NCBI GenBank assembly: GCA_009667805.1
Contig: CM019063.1
Span: 190,274,661 to 190,338,660 of the forward strand
DNA: 64,000 nt
Direction: 5' to 3'
From: Leptobrachium leishanense
Taxonomy: Eukaryota > Chordata > Amphibia > Anura > Megophryidae
In this document: positions 1 to 9,941 of the stretch, piece after piece
Layout: every line of letters starts with the position of its first letter
Position numbering within the stretch: the first letter of the stretch is position 1
Notes under the pieces: generated by a model
The model's input: the letters and a program-made list of their open reading frames with translations, nothing else
The model's database searches: none
What the model was told of the DNA's origin: nothing
Made by a program: the position numbers and the translations under genes

Positions 1-25
1 AATACCCCAGATTTCAAGATCATTT
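1..25 (-). mobile_element. Stub of Ty3-type retrotransposon pol left of the ERV
   Basis: These bases are the continuation of the Ty3-type protease frame that is cut at 6357. On the minus strand the frame ending at 6357 continues without a break into this stub once the ERV and one copy of its 4-bp duplication (ATTT at 22-25 and 6357-6360) are disregarded. The rest of the element's pol and its 3' LTR lie beyond the left edge of the window. Confidence 0.75.
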
Positions 26-703
26 TGTTACCGGAGTCAATCAGGTTCACTTTCAATTCGGCGCCGGACCGGACACAAGCAAGGATTGTCTGAACACGAG
101 TCTCTTCAGGAAAGGCAAACTTTATTGTGTCGCCACACAATTGCTCACACAGGAATGAATCGCAAAGAGTGAGCCCCGTCTCCCCCCTTACAAGGGGTCT
201 TATACCCAAAAATACGTAATTAGGTACATCCCAATTAGCCCACCTCCCGATGACACTTTATTCCACCCCACGTGGATTAATACCTCCCATCGTTAGTACA
301 AAGAAATTCCACACATTAACAATAAATTGATACACTTCATGTTAGTCTGACAGTCCGTGATTTGCTGCTGTGCCTTTTCTGGGCCGTGCCCTCCTCCCTA
401 CCGGCTGTGTTTATTTGAGATAGATTGGGGCACAGTCTGCTTTCTACGATCTCTTTGTTTCTCTGCAAGCCTCCATGACCTTGCCCCATTCATCCATCTT
501 CCTGTCTTTCCGTGCCAAGAGCTGGCCGGATTCTGCCTGGTTTTATTGCTAGTTCCCTAATCTACCACACATTCCTAGAATTCTATGTAAGCTTCGTTTT
601 CACATCTAATAAAATCTATTCTATTTACTAGTGAACCAATATTCTGAACAAGATGGCCGCCTGGCTCATAGTAGCGATCATCTTTCAGCCTGATTCCACT
701 TCA
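26..703 (-). repeat. ERV 3' LTR
   Basis: This 678-bp LTR pairs with the copy at 5678-6356. By eye the two differ at nine positions, all transitions, plus one length difference in a C run near 182, about 1.3% divergence. On the minus strand a TATAAG box sits near 200 and an AATAAA signal at 121-126, placing the R region between them and U5 at the low-coordinate end. The adjoining polypurine tract marks this as the 3' LTR. Confidence 0.95.
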
Positions 704-713
704 TTCCCCCCTT
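704..713 (-). other. ERV polypurine tract
   Basis: On the minus strand AAGGGGGGAA directly abuts the TG of the 3' LTR. This is the expected primer site for plus-strand DNA synthesis and fixes the orientation of the provirus. Confidence 0.85.
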
Positions 714-752
714 GGCTCAAGCCTCAGGTTCTCTTCCTGATGCTTGTAGCCA

Positions 753-1635
753 TCACACTCCGCTATTCTGAAACCCTTCATACCTTAGGGGACCCTTTTT
801 CGTTGGAAACATACCCTGTGGAATTATCAGTGGTATCTTTTGAGTTTGTGTGGGTGTCAGTGCTGTCTTGCACAGTGGCCATAAGCATAGCCCTATGCGG
901 TATATCAGTATTCCTACAATCAAGATCACCACTATCATGAGTATCATGGATCCAATCCGTGAAATAAATCTCAAGATGGATCCAAACCATTCTCCGATTG
1001 CTCCAAACCCACGGAGTGGATTCCAGCCCTCGGCAGCAATTCTCCTTGCTGCGCCTTGCAACTGTGCTACTTTTTCTTGGTGATCTTGAATTACCTGGTA
1101 ATAGTCCGGGACCTCATGTGAGGCCATGTCATGTATCATCTGTACCTTTCGTAGCTCACGCACTTCCAGATTCAGCAGCTGGATATCCATACTAGTTCTA
1201 TTCAGAATTTCATCCATCAAGCTGACATAGCTATTCAATCTCTTCATCATCTCTCGTCCCCATCCAGTCCATGCTGGCAACCATGACCATATTCGATCTA
1301 TCTTTGCAAACATCTCTCTTTTCGTTCTTTCAAACACCAGTGGGTACCTAGGGTGAAGTTCTGTGTCTGTGTTTGTGTCTTCTCCCCTTAATCTCTGGAT
1401 TGGGACCAACTTGGCCAAGTAACACATTCCCGTTATTGTTGGTGGAACCCATGTGTAACACACTCTCCCACAACACACCTGGTATCCCTCCTCTAGCATG
1501 AATGGTGATAGGTGTAATGTTCCCTTTGCTAATTCTACCATCATTCGCCTCATTCGTCTCGTTGTTTCTAGTACACTCTGCTTCCCATCAGACTCTCTCG
1601 TAATCACTCCTTCTTGTTCATCTGTGAGTTTTCTG
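753..1635 (-). pseudogene. env: ERV env, C-terminal part (truncated by assembly gap)
   Basis: About 294 codons on the minus strand, from the gap to a stop codon 50 bp before the 3' LTR. The position and a hydrophobic segment (SMILMIVVILIVGILIYRI) followed by a short tail mark it as the membrane-anchored end of Env. Upstream of the anchor are a long helical stretch and a tryptophan-rich segment (IDRIWSWLPAWTGWG). The helical part before the anchor has no cysteines, so the CX6CC motif usual in gammaretroviral TM subunits is not visible. Cysteines cluster instead near the gap (QVCCGRVCYTW). The frame appears joined to pol only because the gap is 100 bases. The assignment as env is inferred from position and topology rather than a family motif. 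Confidence 0.7.
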
Positions 1636-1735
1636 NNNNNNNNNNNNNNNNNNNNNNNNNNNNNNNNNNNNNNNNNNNNNNNNNNNNNNNNNNNNNNNNN
1701 NNNNNNNNNNNNNNNNNNNNNNNNNNNNNNNNNNN
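1636..1735. other. Assembly gap (100 N)
   Basis: Exactly 100 N bases, a usual placeholder for a gap of unknown size. Reverse transcriptase is cut before its catalytic YxDD block on the right, and env resumes on the left. RNase H, integrase and the env N-terminal half are therefore missing, and the true gap is probably several kilobases. Confidence 0.98.
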
Positions 1736-2756
1736 AGCGGCAACCGAAAATCATGGGTGAGTTTTTGAAACCTTGAGGGAGGCGCGTCCACGTCATTTGA
1801 TGGCGCGCCCCCATGGTGGACTCCTTCCATTGAAATGCAAAAAGGGGCTGGCTTGCTGGAGCCAGACGGATGCAAAAGAAAGCGTCTTTTAAATCAAGCA
1901 CTGTGTAATATTTTGTATCTCCGGGTATTAATGCCAGCAAATTATATGGATTAGGAACCACAGGGTGTAGAGTTACTGTGGCCTCGTTGGCAGCCCGTAA
2001 ATCTTGGACGGGGCGGTACTCTTGTGTGCCTTCTTTCAGTACTGGCAGTAGGGGTGTGTTCCATGGTGACACGCAGAATTTCAATATGCCGTGATCTTTA
2101 AGTCTCTGTAAATGTATCTGTATATTCTGCTTGGCTTTCTGTGGGATATGATATTGTCTTAGGGCCACAGGTGTTGCACCGGGCTTTAATTCCACGTATA
2201 CCGGGGTTATGTTTATGGCAAGTCCGGGCGGGTTTTCCTCCGCCCATACCCCAGGAATTTCAAGGAGTAGTGCATGCGGGTCCGGCGCGGCAGGCGGAGT
2301 AGGTGCCGTGCGCCATTCTTCCTTCCTTGGCATAATAACTGCGATTTTTACAGACTGAGGGTGGTGCTGGCTGGCTGGGTTATGCTGCCGAGCAGAGCCG
2401 CCACTCTCAGGCAGGTCTAATTGAGCGTGACCCCCGGGAAGGAACGTAATTTGGGCTTGCAATTTGCAAAGGATATCCCACCCTAGGAGTTGGATGGCAC
2501 ATTCGGGCATATACAAAAATTCATGTTCAACATTATGCCCACCCACACTACATTTTCTAGAAGCAAGAAAAGGATATTTAGCAGACACTCCCATTGCTCC
2601 CATAATATCAACTTCATTTCCCATTGGGGGTGCAATTTGCTTTGTTACAACAGAATATTCGGCACCGGTATCAACCATAAAAATTTCATCTTTATTTCCC
2701 ACTCTCATAGTGACCGTGGGCTCGTGGTTACCGAGCGGGATGGGCCCAGGTCCTTG
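1736..2756 (-). pseudogene. pol: ERV pol: protease and N-terminal reverse transcriptase (cut by gap)
   Basis: The frame opens directly after the in-frame TGA at 2757-2759; an internal ATG at 2706-2708 is not the natural start. The protease carries the catalytic VDTGAEYSVV motif and the downstream LLGWDIL block. Reverse transcriptase follows, with the finger and palm segments YRPVQDLRAANEA, VLDLKDAFFCIRL (first catalytic Asp) and RLPQGFKNSPMIFG, typical of gammaretroviral enzymes. The YxDD motif would lie just beyond the gap. No stop codon is seen in the visible part. In this family Pol is made as a Gag-Pol fusion by stop-codon readthrough and then cleaved by the protease. Confidence 0.9.
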
Positions 2757-2759
2757 TCA
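2757..2759 (-). promoter_or_regulatory. In-frame TGA between gag and pol (candidate readthrough codon)
   Basis: The zinc-knuckle frame (2922-2963) and the protease frame are the same, with only this TGA, followed by CAA, between them. Gammaretroviruses separate gag and pol by one in-frame stop that a fraction of ribosomes read through. Here the codon is TGA rather than the TAG of well-known mammalian examples. A later TAG-to-TGA change is also possible. Confidence 0.7.
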
Positions 2760-3314
2760 ATATGCATCCTGCCCTTCAAATGATGTTCCCGCCAGCCCCA
2801 CAAACCCTGCCCCGGCATCCTCATTTCTCTCATACCTGCCGTTCGTTACCTGGCCGTTAGAGGCTTGACCTCCCACTTCCCCAGACTCCCCTTGCCCCCC
2901 AAATTTAGCCAAAAAGGCAGGGCAATCATTTTTCCAGTGACCTTCACCCCAGCACCAGGCGCACTGGTTGGGTCCCAGGGGTTCCCTAGGGGCTCCCCTA
3001 CCTCTTCCTCTAGCCCCCTACCCCTTGCCCTCCCTCTATCTGGGCCACCTCGTCCTCCACCATTCCCCATGTATCCGACCACCCCGGTATGTCCCTTTTG
3101 TTTCTTTATCTCCTCTAGATCCCGGTTATGATACACCTTATTAGCGATCTCAACTAATTCGCTAATACCTTTCCCCAAAAACCCATCCAATCTCTGTATT
3201 TTGTTCCGTATATCCCTCTGTGACTGTCCCAAAATGAAGAGTTAATTAACCTCTGGTTCTCCGCTGCCTCAGGATCAATAGGACTATACATTCTGTACGC
3301 ATCCAGCAATCTCT
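2760..3314 (-). pseudogene. gag: ERV gag, capsid end and nucleocapsid (frameshifted)
   Basis: The continuation of gag in broken frames. Just past 3315 a major-homology-like segment (FLERLLDAYRMYSPIDPE) is readable in another frame from the upstream gag. A capsid C-terminal/linker stretch reads from 3232 in a second frame. The nucleocapsid zinc knuckle CAWCWGEGHWKNDC (CX2CX4HX4C, 2922-2963) lies in a third frame, shared with pol. One change must fall between 2963 and about 3025, where the knuckle frame meets a TAG next to a G run. Another lies between 3233 and 3320, with a TAA near 3253. These are either decay or homopolymer sequencing errors. Confidence 0.8.
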
Positions 3315-4565
3315 CTAGAAACGCACTTGGGATTCCTTAACTTCTTGTATCACATCCGCTATTTTTCCCATGTTTGTGGGCTTCTTTCCTCCCGCTTTAA
3401 CACCCATTATTACCGCTGTTCTATATGTCTGCAGATGGGCAATACCCGCAGGTGTGTTGTATGGCCATTTAGGATCTGTTTTGGGGTAGTGTTCCTCTGC
3501 CCATGCTTCTGGCTGGGGCTTAGCATCTGCTACGGCTTGGGCAAGTAAAATCTTTTGCGCGCTACTATTTATCCGGGCTCTTTCTTCCGTGGTGAACATT
3601 GTCAACATTAATTGCTGACAATCTGCCCATGTGGGGTTATGTGTGAGCATAACTGACTCTATCATACTGGCCACTGCTGCGGGATTTGTGGAATACAGTG
3701 GTGTGTGTGTTTTCCAGTTAAAAAGATCCGTTGTCGTGAATGGGACGTATGTATATTGCATTGGCCCCGGTGCTCCATCGGCCAGTGGAGGGCCTGGCAC
3801 CTCCCACAAAGGCATCTGCATAGCACTCTTGTAGGGATTGTGTTGGTATAGATCCCGGGGTCTATGTATATTATTCGCTGCGCGGGTGGTAACTCCCTGT
3901 CTCTCATCTTCCTTTTCACTATCACCATCCCCATGGGATACTGGTTTATATATGCTCCCATCGGGCATTTCAATCTTCTCTGGTGGGGCCTCTCCGTTCC
4001 CTCCACCCGCTGCACCCTGCTCCTCTTCCGCAGTCCCGCGGGATGGAGCTGAGGGAGCTGACCGAGGCACAGCAGCTGCCCGCTCCCTCCTCTCCGCCCG
4101 CGCAATCGCGGCACTCAAAGCTTCTCTAGCTGCCCCATAACACGATGGATAAGGTGGGGGCAAAACATCACTCTCTTCCGGTTGTTCCACCAACACCGGT
4201 CTCTCTCTCTCTTCACAATTTGGGGGTAGTTGCTTCTTATTTTTCCCCGCTACCATTATAAAATGGCTCTTATCTCTTATACAATATCTCCATATATCTA
4301 TATACGGGTACTGTTCAGGATGTCCGTATTGCTCGGTGACTTGGGAATGCACTTTCTGCACTAGCTCCGGGTCCATTGACCCCTGCTCTGGCCATTCTGG
4401 GACTAACATCGGCCATACAATTGTACACATTAATCTCAGCTTCTCTTTTGTCAATTCTACACCATAATCATGCGTTGTATATAACGCCACAAAATTCCGC
4501 ACCATATATTCCAGGGGCATCTCACCCTCTTTCACCTTCTTGGGCTTGGATGACCCGTTACCCAT
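3315..4565 (-). pseudogene. gag: ERV gag: matrix, linker and capsid N-terminal part
   Basis: A 416-codon frame starting at ATG 4563-4565. It begins MGNGSSKPKK, a good N-myristoylation signal followed by basic residues, as expected for membrane-targeted matrix. A matrix domain occupies roughly residues 15-110. A proline- and charge-rich linker (about 125-245) contains PPPY, a late-domain type motif. The gammaretroviral-type capsid core follows, with TTTDLFNWKTHTP, MIESVMLTHNPTWADCQQL and AGIAHLQTYR. The frame stops at a TAG (3315-3317) just before the major homology region, which continues in a shifted frame. Upstream lie the leader and primer site. Family assignment is firm for the capsid; the precise domain borders are estimates. 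Confidence 0.9.
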
Positions 4566-5656
4566 TGTTACTCTTGAAAACAGTAACCTTCTTACAACAC
4601 AGATATTACTTTTAACAATAACAATTAGAATCTACAGTCTGATACTTCAGCCAACAATTCGTTCGTGTCTGGGGCGCTTCCTCCGTCAGTAGCCGACTGC
4701 AGTCGCCTGAGCCGGAACCGTACGTCGGGAGTCAACTCTCGAATTTGCTTCCTCGCGGAGCGAGTAGGCGCGCGTTCACTCACAGCACTCGAATCAATTC
4801 ATTCACAGCACATACTGTACCAGATACTTTCAGCACATAACAAAACATAAACACTTCAACTCTTTCTACTAGCCGAGGGTACTCAGTCCCTCCTCTGTGG
4901 CTCCTTATACCCCGTAAATTGAACTCTAACTCTTGCCTGCTTGTGTCTATGTGCACCCTGTTCTATAACTATACTCCCGTCTGCAATTCCAATTTGCCTA
5001 TGGATAACCTACCCACCCGGCACCACTATCTCTGCAGCTACCGCTGGCTTCAATAAGCCCTCTTCACTACACGACGTACACACTAGCACTGACTCAGGGC
5101 TCCAAGCCCAGTCACAGAAATCCCTCCTCCTTTCCTTTTATCCACGTGGCGAAGCTTTGTTTACAAACACTGACTATGACTATGCAACTCCACGTGGCTA
5201 CTCTCTCCCTCTCTTACAGAACTACCCTTTGGTTGGCATCCAATTCCCCCGAATCCAGACACGCGCTAGCCACTCTGGCTCTTTTGCATTGTCAGTGCTA
5301 TCAGCGGCAGGCTAGGTATACCAACGAGACTGGTGGCCATCGGGTCTCCTTATCCGTCTATCTCAGTCGGACGTTTCCTTAGATACCGGTATCTCCTTTA
5401 GACATACAAACATAGAAGACACTTTACCTATCGCCGGCGCTGCTCGCTGTTTCCTCAGACTCGATGGTGTCCCAGGTTCCCGGGGGCCGGGAGTCCGTTT
5501 GGGACGAGACGAGGTCCACTGAACAGGAAATCCTGCTTGGCGCCTGCAGATGTCAGCTCACCTTCAACGGACGCCCAACCGGCGGGATACTTGCACCTGC
5601 AGTCAACCGCTACAGTGTGTTCAGCAGCCGTTACTGTGTGCCCGGCAATGGCCCGT
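4566..5656 (-). other. ERV leader between primer site and gag
   Basis: About 1.1 kb of untranslated leader, within the range of gammaretroviral packaging leaders. It should hold the splice donor and packaging signal. I could not pick out a donor with confidence and see no long conserved frame. Confidence 0.6.
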
Positions 5657-5674
5657 ATCCCGGACGAGCCCCCA
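5657..5674 (-). other. ERV primer binding site, tRNA-Pro
   Basis: On the minus strand the sequence TGGGGGCTCGTCCGGGAT begins three bases after the 5' LTR. It is the classical 18-nt proline-tRNA primer site used by murine-type gammaretroviruses, with no mismatch. Confidence 0.95.
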
Positions 5675-5677
5675 AAA

Positions 5678-6356
5678 TGTTACCGGAGTCAATCAGGTTC
5701 ACTTTCAATTCGGCGCCGGACCGGACACAAGCAAGGATTGTCTGAACACGAGTCTCTTCAGGAAAGGCAAACTTTATTGTGTCGTCACACAATTGCTCAC
5801 ACAGGAATGAATCGCAAAGAGTGAGCCCCGTCTCCCCCCCTTACAAGGGGTCTTATACCCAAAAATACGTAATTAGGTACATCCCAATTAGCCCACCTCC
5901 CGATGACACTTTATTCCACCCCACGTGGGTTAATACCTCTCATTGTTAGTACAAAGAAATTCCACACATTAACAATAAATTGATACACTTCATGTTAGTC
6001 TGACAGTCCGTGATTTGCTGCTGTGCTTTTTCTGGGCCGTGCCCTCCTCCCTACCGGCTGTGTTTATTTGAGATAGATTGGGACACAGTCTGCTTTCTAT
6101 GATCTCTTTGTTTCTCTGCAAGTCTCCATGACCTTGCCCCATTCATCCATCTTCCTGTCTTTCCGTGCCAAGAGCTGGCCGGATTCTGCCTGGTTTTATT
6201 GCTAGTTCCCTAATCTACCACACATTCCTAGAATTCTATGTAAGCTTCGTTTTCACATCTAATAAAATCTATTCTATTTACTAGTGAACCAATATTCTGA
6301 ACAAGATGGCCGCCTGGCTCATAGTAGCGACCATCTTTCAGCCTGATTCCACTTCA
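5678..6356 (-). repeat. ERV 5' LTR
   Basis: This 679-bp LTR adjoins the primer binding site on its left and the 4-bp duplication ATTT on its right. The same TATAAG and AATAAA signals seen in the 3' copy are present. It should carry the proviral promoter. Confidence 0.95.
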
Positions 6357-6623
6357 ATTTAACTTCCTCAGGGGTATGTGCTTCGAATGTTGCTGATAGA
6401 AGTCTCGGTAAATCAAAGTTACTTGGGTGCCTGAGTCTAGAAGAGCCTTGGTGTATACACCTTCCACTTGAACCGGAATGATGGGCGAAGGACCTATCAA
6501 CTTGTCAGGGAACTTCTCCATCGTAGCAGGAGGTATGGACCCAGTCTGTTGTACTCTAACCTTCTTCCTTATCCGGGATGGTTGTGGGTGTGCATTGCTT
6601 TCCCGCGACATAGGACCGGACAC
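6357..6623 (-). pseudogene. Ty3-type protease fragment, interrupted by the ERV
   Basis: The minus-strand frame reads into an aspartic protease with the active-site block ALLDSGTQVTLIYRDF, the DSG variant usual in Ty3/mdg4 elements. The frame is cut at 6357 by the ERV 5' LTR and resumes in phase at positions 1-25. The start at 6623 is simply the first ATG in an already open frame, not a natural protein start. Downstream domains (reverse transcriptase, integrase) are outside the window. Confidence 0.8.
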
Positions 6624-7327
6624 TAAGGGTTGGGGATCTCGCAGCCCTGGTATTTTGAACTTGAAAATTGGAGCGGTTCTCAGCAGTTGGGCACCTGGTT
6701 TGCTCCTTCGCCTGCGAGGTAGATATCAGTTCCCCCAAGTCTTTCAGGAGTTCTTCGACCGTTTTCTTTGCAGGCCTCCTTTTTGGGCACTGAGCCCTGA
6801 AATGGCCATTTCTCCGCAGCCAAAACATCTTTTCCTCGGGGGTGGAGGCACATTTTCTTCTTGTGACTCAGTTGAAGGCCCCCGTTAGAGGCCACAGCAA
6901 CCCCTGTTGCTCGCATATCGGCTAGAAACTTTTGTATATCAGTCTGTGTTTCCGCTACATTCAAAATCACTCAGCACAAATCCGTGTGTGCCTGTTCCAA
7001 CTCAGCTTGGGCTTCTTGTACTTTCTTGACAGTATTTCACCACAAGCTTGGACTGATGACTCCTGGGCACTCTCTTGTCTGTCAACCTCTGGCCCATAGG
7101 CCTCTAGCGTGTCGTCTTCACTCGTTGAACATTCTCTACGCCTTACGGGATGAGCATAGGCATTTTCTCCCTTTCTGGCAAACTTCTCTTCCAGAAAGGC
7201 TTCTTCTTCCCAAACAGCTCGAATCAGTTTTAGGTACTTTAGCTCTTTATTTGCCTTCCCGAGTCTTTAGTTGCAACATCACAGGATCTAAAGGTAGAGC
7301 ACCCCTCAATATCTGCCGCATTCTGAC
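6624..7327 (-). pseudogene. Ty3-type gag C-terminal/zinc-knuckle region, decayed
   Basis: Between gag proper and protease the coding frame is broken several times. The continuation of the PNMA-like capsid is readable for about 25 residues past a TAA at 7328-7330 (VRMRQILRGALPLDPVMLQL). An acidic, glutamate-rich stretch follows in another frame (IRAVWEEEAFLEEKFARKG). Near 6785-6830 a single-base deletion in an A run splits what would be one CCHC knuckle: its first two cysteines (CFGC) and the final NGHFRAQC lie in neighbouring frames. The region is recognisable but not functional. Confidence 0.7.
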
Positions 7328-8137
7328 TTAGTCTATCGTAATGTGGTCTGCCCCTTTCTTCAATAGTATTTGGTACAGAATCTTATCCAGTCGCCTCATG
7401 TAGTCTGTCATCTTTTCACCCTTTTGCTGGTAGGTATGTTCGTATTGGTATAGGAGTTCAGCAGCCTTTTCTGTCCTTCCGAAGACTTCCTGTAGTATGT
7501 TCAGGTAATCTAGGGCAGTGCAGTCTTGCTTGCTCAGTTTCAGATTTCTGACGGCTTCTGAGGCGGGCCCTTTCAAGCTTTCAGTAATCCTCTGCTTCTT
7601 CTGTGCTTCAGGGACATCCCACTCATCCAAAGCCTGCATCGCTTGTTCAACCCATTCTTCAAAGGTTTCTTCTCCAGACGGTGTTGGCAGGTTTCCCGAA
7701 AAACTTTTCAACCGTCGGTATCCGAAATTGGTATAAGGCGGGTTGGCCCTCTGACACTTGGACACCAGTTCTCCAATGGCAACAATGAACTCCGGTCCTA
7801 TTGTGGCCAGCGGACTTGGCATGGGAACGCTCTCAGGGTTGTCACGTGGTCTCTTTGGCTGGATCAAACGAACTTCCACGTCGTCGGTCAGTTGTATACT
7901 TGCGCCCTGAAAACACACCGGAACACCCTTCCTCCACTCGAAGAGAACATAAGTGTGAGAAGTTTCTGGGTTCACTTTAACGTCCGTTATGAACCCCCGC
8001 TGGTCAGGTGCCAAGGCTGCCACGGCCTGGCGGATCTGTTCTTCTGCCCAGGTGTCTGCAGGAATGTCTATTACTACACTCAACCCTAACTGGCCATTTT
8101 GTGCTTTACACCACTCTGCTGCTCCGTCTGGATCCAT
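7328..8137 (-). pseudogene. Ty3-type Gag with PNMA-like architecture
   Basis: A 269-codon frame from ATG 8135-8137. Residues about 1-95 form a small N-terminal domain (GQLGLSVVIDIPADTWAEEQI, then TYVLFEWRKGVPV) like the RNA-recognition-fold head of PNMA proteins. Residues about 150-269 form a PNMA/Ty3 capsid: YRRLKSFSGNLPTPSGEETF, then EWVEQAMQALDEW, then VFGRTEKAAELLYQYEHTYQ. PNMA genes are known to descend from Ty3-type Gag, and this element looks like a relative of that source. The frame ends at a TAA where homology continues, so it carries a nonsense change. It lies 56 bp from a primer site, which fits gag as the first gene. Confidence 0.85.
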
Positions 8138-8193
8138 GCTGACCCGTTAGTTGTGGAATAACCGTGAGAAAAAAATGAGGGAGGAAAAAAAAA

Positions 8194-8211
8194 ATCCCGG
8201 ACAAGCCCCCA
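8194..8211 (-). other. Ty3-type element primer binding site, tRNA-Pro-like
   Basis: On the minus strand TGGGGGCTTGTCCGGGAT differs at one base from the exact proline-tRNA site used by the nested ERV. It lies two bases after the LTR end at 8214 and just upstream of gag. Confidence 0.8.
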
Positions 8212-8213
8212 AG

Positions 8214-8550
8214 TGTAGCCCTCACCCCTGAAGGAGCCGCTGAATAACCCGGGATTTGTCTCACCGCACTAACGAATCATTGGACGCCAGCACACTTTTA
8301 TGGATTTTCTAAATTATCTAGTTTATTGAAGCATAAATGGCATTGAATACAAGGCGTGAAGCAATTGAACCCAAATAAATGACGTGATACGCAACGCGGG
8401 AAAAAAACACTTGGCGGAAAAGAAGAAAAAGACAAAAAGTTAATACCCCTCAATTCGTGGGCTTTAGTCCCGCTCTAATAAAATAATACTTGTTAGCTCG
8501 TGTCCTAGGGTACCCGGGTACTAAAATCCACTGGCCAGTGAATGAACAAA
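8214..8550 (-). repeat. Ty3-type 5' LTR (right boundary uncertain)
   Basis: The LTR end is marked by TGTAG at 8214 next to the primer site. On the minus strand an AATAAA signal lies near 8320-8327, giving a short U5. I could not define the outer (U3) end because the partner LTR is outside the window and a simple repeat begins near 8552. The end given is a minimum. Confidence 0.55.
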
Positions 8551-8551
8551 A

Positions 8552-8676
8552 AGATCTTCGAGACAGAGAGAGACAGGGAGAGAGGGTGGGACAGGGAGAG
8601 AGGGTGGGACAGGGAGAGAGAGGGAGAGAGAGTGGGACAGGGAGAGACAGGGAGAGAGAGTGGGACAGGGAGAGCA
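8552..8676 (+). repeat. Purine-rich simple repeat
   Basis: Degenerate tandem copies of GAGAGAGGGTGGGACAGG, almost pure purine on the plus strand. It may lie inside the Ty3-type LTR or mark its edge. Confidence 0.85.
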
Positions 8677-9350
8677 TTTGTAAATACAGATTATAGCAAG
8701 GACGTTTTTAATGCTTGCCTCGCTGTTGGACAGGCTGCAGCATGTGGAGAGTCTTTGCCGCTGTGGTCTCTGCTAATGATGTTCCTGGGAGGTCAAATCA
8801 CTGACGCGGAAGTTATGGCATGGACCTCCTGGTGACTGTGGGGGATGGAGGAAGCAGTTTGTACGCAACGACAGTCCAGCGCACATACTGCTTCTGCCTG
8901 ATATTGTTACACGGCCCCAACGCTCTGTAGAGCAGTCCCGGCTTGGATGCCCCCTGAAGTGGATGCCTGGGGACACCACCCCGCTGCCCCCCCCTCTGCA
9001 CGCCTCTGGTAGGAGGTGACCAAAGCAGGGTCCTTTCCGGGCTTGGGGATAACTACCACTCGGGCCTCGTTAAAAGGCCTTGAAGGAGGTCATAAAGCCC
9101 TAACAGTAGCGTCAGCAATAGCGCTAGCTTACAGACGGCCATAGCGCTGCGGCCAGATCACCTTTGAATCGCTAACGGGTTAAAAAACCCATTAGTGCTC
9201 ATCAATTTCCAATTCGTAGAGAGAGTTTACTGTACCTTGCGCTCCCTATACCTAACATGGGAAGCGCAAAGTGCAAGCACAAATTAACTAGCGTTAAGAT
9301 CACTTGGTCCTGACACTAGTTACTACAAGCTGGCGCTACCAAAAAAAGAT
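8677..9350. other. Unassigned sequence
   Basis: About 670 bp with no recognisable gene. It may include the remainder of the Ty3-type LTR. A short inverted repeat lies near 9168-9194 (CTAACGGG / CCCATTAG). Confidence 0.5.
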
Positions 9351-9603
9351 ACCTACACCAGTGGCGTCACTAGGGTTGGTGTCACCCGGTGCGGAAACTC
9401 ATGGTGTCACCCCCTCGACTCGAGCGACGAGCCGCCCCTCAGTTTAACACAAAATGATGTAAACTATTGTTACTCATATGCAGCACTCCCATATAACGCT
9501 AAATGTAAGACAATAGATATATTAATTCCTAGCAAAATTACACCATAATATTACCAGATCATATGACGAATACAAAGGAATTCGAATTTATTTAAAACAT
9601 TTA

Positions 9604-9618
9604 GAAAATGTTTATTTT
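9604..9618. other. Target-site duplication of the L1 (left copy)
   Basis: GAAAATGTTTATTTT, identical to 15465-15479. The 15-bp length is typical of target-primed reverse transcription. Confidence 0.9.
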
Positions 9619-9941
9619 TATTTTTTTTAAATATGTTTTTATTGGAGAAAATAAGGCAATCCAATCCAGAATTACGGAGCATAACATATAAAGAAGCAAT
9701 ACACTCCAAATATATCCAATTTCCTAAAATTCACAGAAAAGGGGGAAGGAAGAGGGGGGGGGATTGCCCAGATCCCCAAGAAGTGAAATAAAGAGAAAGA
9801 AAAGAAAGAATAGCGATACAAATAGAAAAACATATGGAGGTCAAGTAAAATGCAAACAAAAGTAGGTTTGTTTCACTGTATGCGAAATCAAGAACGTTCA
9901 CGCCAGGGACATAAAAAGAAAAAACCATTGAGTCCTCCGTC
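9619..9941 (-). other. L1 3' untranslated region and A-rich tail
   Basis: About 320 bp after the ORF2 stop, with minus-strand pyrimidine-rich stretches and an A-rich end next to the target duplication. Confidence 0.75.

Larger units (their letters stand above)
26..6356 (-). mobile_element. Endogenous retrovirus (gammaretrovirus-like), LTR to LTR
   Basis: A minus-strand provirus. The 5' LTR is at 5678-6356 and the 3' LTR at 26-703. Both are bounded by TG...CA and flanked by a 4-bp target duplication ATTT (22-25, 6357-6360). From 5' to 3' come an exact tRNA-Pro primer site, a leader, gag with capsid and one CCHC zinc knuckle, an in-frame TGA, protease, reverse transcriptase up to a 100-N gap, the env C-terminus and a polypurine tract. 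Capsid, reverse transcriptase and primer choice are gammaretrovirus-like. The gap hides the rest of reverse transcriptase, RNase H, integrase and the env N-terminal part. Gag carries frameshifts and stops, so this copy is defective as assembled. It inserted into a Ty3-type element. Confidence 0.93.

Noticed and set aside
753..2708. A single 651-codon frame joining protease/reverse transcriptase to the env end
   Set aside because: It runs through the 100-N gap; the join is an accident of the placeholder length.
2757..2759. TGA as a selenocysteine codon
   Set aside because: Position between nucleocapsid and protease fits retroviral readthrough; there is no sign of a selenoprotein.
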